Assembly (NCBI GenBank): GCA_027625915.1
Contig: JANTQA010000023.1
Location: forward strand, 23,126,001 to 23,190,000
DNA: 64,000 nucleotides
Direction: 5' to 3'
From: Anaeramoeba flamelloides
Lineage: Eukaryota; Metamonada; Anaeramoebidae
In this document: positions 57,167-64,000 of the stretch, piece after piece
How positions within the stretch are numbered: position 1 is the stretch's first letter
How the letters are laid out: the number at the start of each line of letters is the position of its first letter
Made by a program: the position numbers and the translations under genes
The notes under the pieces: generated by a model
What the model was told of the DNA's origin: nothing
The model's database searches: none
Seen by the model: only the letters and a program-made list of their open reading frames with translations

Positions 57167-58986
57167 TTAATTATGGAACTTTAATTTCAACATTAAATGT
57201 TTAAGATTCTGTTTATTATTTAATTCAGATGCTTCTAAAATATTACAAAATCCTAAATATAAACCTTTATTTTCTTTAAAAATAAGCTCTTTTTGAATAT
57301 TTAAGTTGGTAAAATCAAATGAAATATTTGTAGAATAAAATTCATTAATAATTTCCTTTTTTGAAAATTCATTGATTTTAATATAGAAACCGATAAATTC
57401 ATTTTCAATTTCAAATTTTAAATTCCAATAAAATCCATTATATTTAAAATTGTTTGAATAAATTTCTGGTAAATCGTTCCAAAAAATAGGCACCTTACAA
57501 TCAAAGGAGTTATGCTTATCATCATCATCATCGGTGTTGTCATCGTCATTATTATTATTATTATTATTTTCATTTGTATATGTTTTAATTTTTCTGACAA
57601 AGAAAGCATTTCTATTAAATGTCAATTTTATTTTCAAATAGGGTAAATTTATTAATTTCGAAATTGCTAAATAATGACGATATCCATAATATAGTGATTT
57701 TCTATGATTAAAAGCAAGAAGTTGTTTACAATTAAAATCAGGGAATTCAAATAATATGTGATTTGAATAAACATCACCTTTCTTTAGTTTTTCAGAAAAT
57801 TCACAAACCATTATCATAAATCCAACACTATTATCTTTTTTTTTCATCATAAGTTGCCAATAAAGTCCATCGTATTTAAATGGGCTCGAATAAATTTCTT
57901 GATATTCATCCCAAAATTTGGGAATTCTGGATTTAAATACATCATTCTCTATAAATTGCATATTATTAAAATCGTCATTTTTTTCATTTTTCATTTTGCT
58001 TTCTTGTTTCTTTATCGAACCTTTCTCGTTATCAAAATTATTTTCAAATTTTTGACAATTTGGAATAATATCAAAAGTAGTATTTGGTGCATTAAAAGTT
58101 AATGTTACTACCAATTCGTCGAGATTAGATAATTCGGACAATTTTAAAATAGAAGCAATCCCAATATTCTCACCTTTAAGGCGTCTAAAATCAAGGATTT
58201 TTTTTATCCCCAACTCAGGGAAATTAAATAAAATGTTTGTACAATAAAAATCTTTCTTGAGCGGTTTTCTTGAGTATTTATTTATATTAATATAAAATGC
58301 TATATTTCCATTCATTTTTTTGAACCGTAATTGCCAATAATATCCATCATATTTGAATGGGTACGAATAAATTTCTTTATATTCATCCCAAAATTTGGGA
58401 ATAATGAATTTAAAAGAATTGTTATTACAAGAGGATTCAATCTCATTTTCAATTTCCTGATCATTATGGGAATTGATATTATTAAAATTAATACTATTAG
58501 TTAAATTATTATCCTTCTTATGGGCTGAGTGAATGGAAAAAAAACTATTTGGTTTATCAAAAATAAAATTTAATTTCAAATTTTTATGGTTAGAGAGTTC
58601 TGTTAATTTTAAAAGTGCAGTATAACCACAATATGTGTCTTTTTTTCTTCTGAAGGGCAGAATTTTATTAACATTTAAATCAGGAAAATTAAAAAATATA
58701 TTTGAACAATAGAATTCGTTGTTGATTTCTTTTTTGGAACATTTATTGATTTTAATATAATATGCTAAATTTTCATTCATTTTTTTCAACCAAAGTTGCC
58801 AATAAAATCCATCATATTTGAATGGGTTCGAATAAATTTCTTTATATTCATCCCAAAATTTGGGAACTATTCCTTGAAAATGATTACTGTTATCATGATT
58901 TTCGTTTAAATCGTTAAAACGAATATTATTTCTATTATTACTAACACCACTATTAACTTCATTCTTCTTCTTATTATTAATATTCA

Positions 58987-59060
<74 letters not shown>

Positions 59061-59977
59061 TTGCTGCTGCTGCTGCTGCTGTTATTCTTGTCTTCATATT
59101 CCTTATCGTTAGTATCTTTTGCAAATATATTGAAAAAAGTTAAAGGTTCGTTAAATGATACTTGGAACGTAAAATTTTCCCTTTCAGCTATTTTTGATAA
59201 TGGAAACATCTTATTAAATCCATAATAAACATTTTCATTTCTTCTAAAAGAAATAACATATTTAATATTTAAATCAGGACAATTAAATAATATATTTGCA
59301 CAATAGAATTCTTTTTTTATTTCTTTTTTGGAAGAATAATTTATTTTAATATAACATGCAAGGTTTTCGTCTGATTTTTCGAAGAATAATCTCCATTGAT
59401 AACCGTCAAATAAAAACGATTCTGAATCAATTTCATCGTGTTCTTTTGAATTCCAAAAATCTGGAATTAAAAATCGAAAACAATTATTATTACCATTGAT
59501 GTCCTTATTTATATCATTGCTTTCAATATTCTTTTTATTTGAGATGCATTTGAAAGAAGTTAAAGGTTTACAAAATGTAATTTTTAGAGATAAATTCTTG
59601 AAAGTAGATATTTCATCCAATTCTATAAAAGTATAAATCCCATTATATATATCTTTATTTTCTCGAAATAAAATAGTGGAAGTTTTTTTTTTTAAATCTT
59701 GGAAATAAAACCGAATACATTTTGAATAAAACTCACCATTAATTTCCTTTTTTGAATTCTTGTTAATTTTAATAAAAAATGCAACATTTTTAGTAAATAT
59801 TTTAAATTTGAGTTTCCAATAAAATCCATTGTATAAAAAAGAATTTGTTTTTAGTTTGTCATATTTTTTTGGATTCCAAAAATTTGGAATTAAATAATGA
59901 AACGTTTTTTTATTTGTTTGTTGGACATCCCTATTTATTGTAATGTTTTTTTTTAATTTGTATTCATCAACTATCAT
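57167..59977 (-). CDS. Protein of six tandem MATH-like repeats with poly-Asn linker
   Basis: A 936-residue, single-exon protein starting MIVDEYKLKKN in an AAAAAATG context. Six repeats of about 110 residues start near 27, 162, 364, 519, 679 and 824. Each reads roughly P-x-F-W-(D/N), then (S/N)-x-F-x-(Y/F)-(D/N)-G-(F/Y)-x-W-x-L, then a strand with Y-I-K-I-N, F-Y-x-x-x-I-x-F-x-F-P-D-L, G-(Y/F/I) and a final L-x-L-x-F strand. The spacing of F-x-Y-D-G-x-Y-W-Q-L and the late G-Y-x-x-x-L-x-x-L resembles MATH/TRAF beta-sandwich domains, which bind peptides of partner proteins; that assignment is inference, and an unnamed repeat family is possible. Linkers are Asn/Lys-rich; residues 306-330 are poly-Asn from an ATT/AAT array, beside poly-Ser. 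There is no signal peptide or membrane segment, so a cytoplasmic adaptor is likely. Confidence 0.82.
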
Positions 59978-61525
59978 TTTTTGATTGTAATTTGTTTCTT
60001 TTTTATTGTAATTAATGTTTTTTTCCAGATTTGCTTTGGGTTTATTTTGATTTTTTTGTATGTTTTTTTATTATTTTTGATTTATTTATTTTTTTTTTTT
60101 GATTTGATTAAATTTTATGGAATTATAAGAAATTAACAGTTATTTTATTAATATTAAACAGCTTTTCAAATTTTTGGACAAACTTAAAATTAAAAATAAG
60201 CCAAAAAAATTCTTTTTTATGTATTTTAATATTTAATCATCTTTAAGTTATCTAGTATTAATGCTTTTATATGTAACCCTTTTTTATTGAACAAAAAGAA
60301 AAAAAAAATAAAACGAAAAAATGAAAATTGGTGTGTCCAAAACAATGGAATGAGCTGAACAAAAAAATATATTGAAAAATTTGTTGAAATTTCACCGACA
60401 ATTGTTGATTGATCAAAATGGAAGATCTATCAAGCTAATTGTATATGTGATTCTTTTATTTAACAAACCCAACTTTAACCTAATATCGATCTTTCGAAAA
60501 AAAATTTTTTTCTGATCTAAGGAAACAGATTACATTAATTGGAAAAATAAAAAATGAAAAACCAAACAGAGAAATAATAAAATATTTGTTAACATCAAAA
60601 TTATTTTCAAATTGAATGTAAATTGTAGCATTGGTATTATTTAAAGTAATTTTACTGTGTTCAAAATTTTTAAATTCAGTTTAGTTATTGGATAAAAGCA
60701 AAAAATGGATTTTACTTTATAGAAATATAGAATAGTAATATGATAAGTGTTTCAACAAGTTAAAATAATTTTATTCTGATAAATAATAAAAATTTTACAA
60801 AATAATCAATATTCATTTTTTTCTCTATTTTAAAAGGGTATAATCATTGGAATGACTGTTTAAAATGAAAAAAAAAGATAAATCAGTGATTATATATATT
60901 TATATAATGATTCACAAATCAATTCAGACATGATACTAAGAATAATAAACAATGTTAATTGTTCTCTGGATGCATTTTGTTTTTTTGAAAAAATTTTCTT
61001 CTAAAAATTTCAAATCATTTTTTTTTTTTTTTTATTAAACAGAAAAACGCATAAGTTGATCGATAAGTAATATATATATATATATATATATATTTACAAA
61101 CAATATTGATTTTTATCAAGTTGCAAAAGAACAGTTTGTTTTTGAGGTTCAATTGAATCTCTGGTAATACAGTCATTTTGAATTTAGATACAAGAAAATT
61201 TTCACCTCTCATATCTTTTTTCAATAATTCTTCAAATTTCTTTCTTTTTGAATTTTCAGGAATATCAAAAATATACCAAATACAAATTTTGAAAGACTTA
61301 TTTAAATAAATTGAGAAGACAAATTTTTGTTCATTTCTCTTGTTGTTTACTTTAAATTAGAAAAGTATAAAAAAGTGAAAAATTTTTTTCCTTTTAAAAT
61401 TCAAAATTAATATACTGTCATTTTCCAATTAATGAATGAAAATTTGTAGATCAATTTCTGAAAATATTATTTTAATTATAATATTTCGGGAAAAAAAGTG
61501 AAACGGGGAAATAAAGTGAAATACA
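59978..61525. other. Intergenic, no gene seen
   Basis: Contains the leader of the MATH-like gene, T-runs, and a (TA)n tract at 61070-61092. The segment 60320-60500 resembles 41610-41790 (gaaaattggtgtg, then caacaattgttgat, gatcaaa), pointing to another dispersed repeat. No coding. Confidence 0.5.
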
Positions 61526-62072
61526 GTTCTTAATTGGGAAACTTAGGAGAACCTGAAAACCAAAATAAAAAATGTTTTAAGGGACTAATCTCTATTAAAT
61601 TTTTTTACCTAAATTTAATAGAGATTGAGAACATTTTTTGTCAATTACTTAGATTTGAAAACCTGTTTATTTTCAATCTTAAGCATATTTCTAGATAAGG
61701 AATCCTTATTCAAAAATTGGTCAAAAAAAAATAATAGAGACTAGTCCATTAAAACAAGACATAAATTAACTTTAAAGAATAATTCATGATATCATTTTCA
61801 ATCAAATAAAAAAAAAAAAAAAATTTAAATCCCCTTGATTGCCGAAATCATTAGAGTAGGTTTAGTTTTGGAGATCTCAAAAAATAGTTAATTTTTTGAA
61901 AAAAATTTTAATAATTGATTAAATAACAAAAAACACATACCAAAAGATAGTATTTAAAAAAACTTTTATTGTGTTGAATCTTCAATTTTGTCTTGTTTCA
62001 TTAATTTTTTTTTTTTATTAATTGATATTACTTTTCATATTCAGGTTTTAGTAATGTTCCCAATTAAAAACC
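61526..62072. repeat. Fb5 dispersed element, copy 2
   Basis: Ends ttcttaattgggaaac and gttcccaattaaaaacc are inverted. Internal blocks shared with 42434: aataattcatgatatcattt, tagttttggagatctc and ccaaaagatagtatttaaaa. About 140 bp longer than copy 1. Confidence 0.7.
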
Positions 62073-62189
62073 CCATTGAAATTTTTTTCCTTGTTTGACT
62101 TTTTTTTCCAAATGATAAGTCGAAAAAAATCAAGATCTTCCCAAAACCAATAAACAATTTGACAGCGAAAATCTCGAAATTAATTTAGC

Positions 62190-62400
62190 TTTATTATTGA
62201 ACTTTCAATATAAAAGTGTATTTTTAATAAAATTTAACCAACTAATAAATAATAAAATCAATTGGAATATAAAAGATTTAATCAAAGTAAAAAAGAAATA
62301 TATATAATGAATTATTATATTCTACAAGTTGGAATTATTATGAGGTTTTCTTTGATTTAAAATAATGGAGGAAAATCAGAGATTTTATTAAATTATTTTG
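62190..62400 (+). mobile_element. Small LINE remnant
   Basis: aatcaattggaatataaaag and attctacaagttggaattat line up with the first LINE at about 48255-48345 (frame reading INNKINWNIKDLIKVKKKYI, compare INYKINWTSKDIIELKKEIY). Frames are broken. Limits are approximate. Confidence 0.6.
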
Positions 62401-63069
62401 AATTCTGGAAAACAGCAGTTATTTTTTCAAGATGAGATTCTTAATTGGAAGTGGGTAGTTAAAACCTAAACCCAACCATATTTTGTTTATAAGACAAGTA
62501 TTATCCACTTTCCAATAAAAACCTCTGAAAAAATCGAGTTAGAACAAAAAGGGTTGGGTTTAAATTTTTATGTTATAAATACCAACTTACAATGAAGAAT
62601 CTGATCAACTTAAAATTAAAAATTCCAAAAAAGTAGAAAATTTCATAGTTCTTCTGGATCTCAAGAGATTAAGATTCTAATTTATCTATGTTTTGATTTC
62701 TAAGACTCCCTTTGTAGCTTTATTTTAGATAGTCCTTAATCGTTCGGGAAAAAAAAGTAAAAAAAACCAAAGCATTTGAGATTTCAACAGAGTTACTCTA
62801 AGAATAAAAATAACTTTTCTTTTGGAAAGATGTATATTAACTTTTTGCTTGATTTACATAATTACCATACTGACAATAATTTTTTGTTTTTTTTATCGTT
62901 TGGTGTCGTTATTGTGCAAAGTCAAAGAAAAAAAGTTTGAAACATTGACAAGAAAACAGCTTATAAAAAATGAAAAAGAATGATTATTAAAAACACTTTT
63001 CGATAACCGATGAATAATTCTGGTTTAAATATCTTGAAAAAGAAAGGAGAAATAAAAAGATTTTTTTAC
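62401..63069. other. 3' side of the B-box exon, no further exon found
   Basis: A continuation of the B-box gene is expected here on the minus strand, but I cannot identify a coding exon. A+T-rich with short frames only. Confidence 0.4.
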
Positions 63070-63256
63070 TTGTTTCTTGTTGTTGATTCTTTTTAAAAAT
63101 GCATTTTGAATGTTTTTTTTTTAAATAGTCTGTGTGTAATTTGTCTTCACAATTTTGGCAATAATTGACTTTGCATTCGAAACAACGAAAATCGCTTTCT
63201 TTTTTTAAACACATTTCACAAAAAGTATTTTCTTTTTGATTATTTGGTTTGTTCAT
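63070..63256 (-). CDS. B-box zinc-finger protein, first exon only
   Basis: Start MNKPNNQKENTF; an ATG 12 codons upstream is possible but less likely. The motif FCEMCLKKESDFRCFECK, then YCQNCEDKLH with two further His (residues about 12-55), fits a B-box (C-x2-C, C-x2-C, C-x2-C, H-H pattern), a zinc-binding interaction module of TRIM-like proteins. The exon appears to end at a GTAAAA donor (63069), in phase 1 after QQQET; reading on gives only a hydrophobic tail and a stop at 62987. A coiled coil and C-terminal domain would normally follow, but no such exon is recognisable downstream, where a LINE remnant and an Fb5 element lie. The gene may be truncated by these insertions. Confidence 0.6.
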
Positions 63257-63461
63257 GTTATTTCTTTCAAAAAGAAAATGACCTTTTCTCAAGAAACAAA
63301 AAAAATAGTTTTGAAAATTAAAGAATAAAAAAATGAATAAATATTAGAAATACTGGACAAAAATCACAGAAAAATTACAGTCAATTTTTATACTTGATAA
63401 CATAATTTATTGTTATGTAACTGTTCGAAATTTTGAAAGATATTAAGAGATCTCAATTCAA

Positions 63462-63634
63462 TACTGGAATTTGAATTATTAAATGGGAAAAATTTTGCTT
63501 TCATTTTCATATTTATCTTTTTCAAACAATATCACATTACTACCTTACAAACCACTTGGAGAACTCAATTTAGCCAAAGAAGACTCTGATAAAGGAAGTG
63601 AAAATTTTTTCCCATTTAGAAACTACAACCCGTA
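63462..63634. repeat. Fb3 short foldback MITE, copy 2
   Basis: Left tactggaatttgaattatta with aaatgggaaaaattttgc, right gtgaaaattttttcccattt with agaaac. Same family as 50080-50247. It lies just upstream of the B-box exon. Confidence 0.7.
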
Positions 63635-63889
63635 AACTTCAATTTAAAAGTTTTTACAAGTAAAACTTTTAAAAATATGTAATTTAAACAATGTTCCACT
63701 TTTCGGGTTTTCACAAAAAGATTTTCAGGATATTGAAAGCTGAACAAAATATTTTGCTTTTCGCTAACTTTCAAAAATTTCAATTAACTTCAAAAAGTTG
63801 TTATCTTTTGTTAATTATTATTTTTTACCCTTTTTTTGGCTTTTAAAAGTTTGGATCAAGTATTTGAAATTTCAAAAAATCTCAAAGAA

Positions 63890-64000
63890 TACTGTAGTCA
63901 AAATAAAGCGTACAAAAAAGTTTGATTCGTGTTTCTCAATAAAAAGCGTGTTTTTTTGTTATAGAAGACCTATACATCAGCTGATCAAAGAAACCAACAA
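63890..64000 (+). repeat. Fb2 repeat, 5' end cut by the window edge
   Basis: tactgtagtcaaaataaagc, then gtgtttttttgttatagaag and gatcaaagaaaccaac match the first 110 bp of the copies at 26645 and 50449. Confidence 0.85.

Noticed and set aside
1-64000. tRNA, rRNA, CRISPR or telomere repeats anywhere in the window
   Set aside because: None seen by eye; a tRNAscan or Rfam scan would be decisive. The repeats present are foldbacks and microsatellites.

Overview
The window is nuclear DNA of a very A+T-rich single-celled eukaryote. Genes have short GT-AG introns, long homopolymer A and T runs fill the spacers, proteins carry poly-Asn and Lys/Glu-rich low-complexity tracts, and there are eukaryotic families (7TM-RGS receptor, B-box zinc finger, MATH-like repeats), LINEs, hAT and Tc1/mariner-type transposons. 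There are no bacterial operons. The style fits an amoebozoan- or metamonad-like amoeba (Dictyostelium- or Anaeramoeba-like); no rRNA or marker gene is present to settle this. The standard genetic code fits the intact genes.

Host genes are few. Two paralogous genes on the + strand (2109-4835 and 11792-19137) encode seven-transmembrane proteins ending in an RGS domain and an acidic tail. They share exon structure, but the second has a 5.5 kb intron swollen by foldback repeats. A minus-strand gene (25336-21755) encodes a 1193-residue coiled-coil protein with three UVR-like repeats and matching D-x-F-x-G-L motifs near both ends. A minus-strand single-exon gene (59977-57167) encodes six tandem MATH-like repeats. 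A B-box zinc-finger exon lies at 63256-63070 on the minus strand.

The centre, about 29.9-51 kb, is a mobile-element graveyard. It holds a 5.2 kb element with terminal inverted repeats and TA flanks (32256-37497). This element carries a decayed IS630/Tc1-type DDE transposase and, divergently, a second long protein of unknown family with a zinc-knuckle-like motif. Next to it is a hAT transposase gene (40153-38052), whose base composition is much less A+T-rich than its surroundings. Then come an APE-type LINE (about 44.56-48.79 kb) and a second 5'-truncated LINE (48.80-49.64 kb).

Six families of short foldback or dispersed repeats are named here Fb1-Fb6. Fb1 is a 200 bp MITE (13 full-length copies plus one stub) that has inserted into the DDE element, the hAT gene and both LINEs, so it moved most recently. 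Fb2 (about 480 bp) occurs at both window edges, at 26.6 kb and at 50 kb, and itself hosts an Fb3 insertion. The remaining spacers hold no gene I can support.
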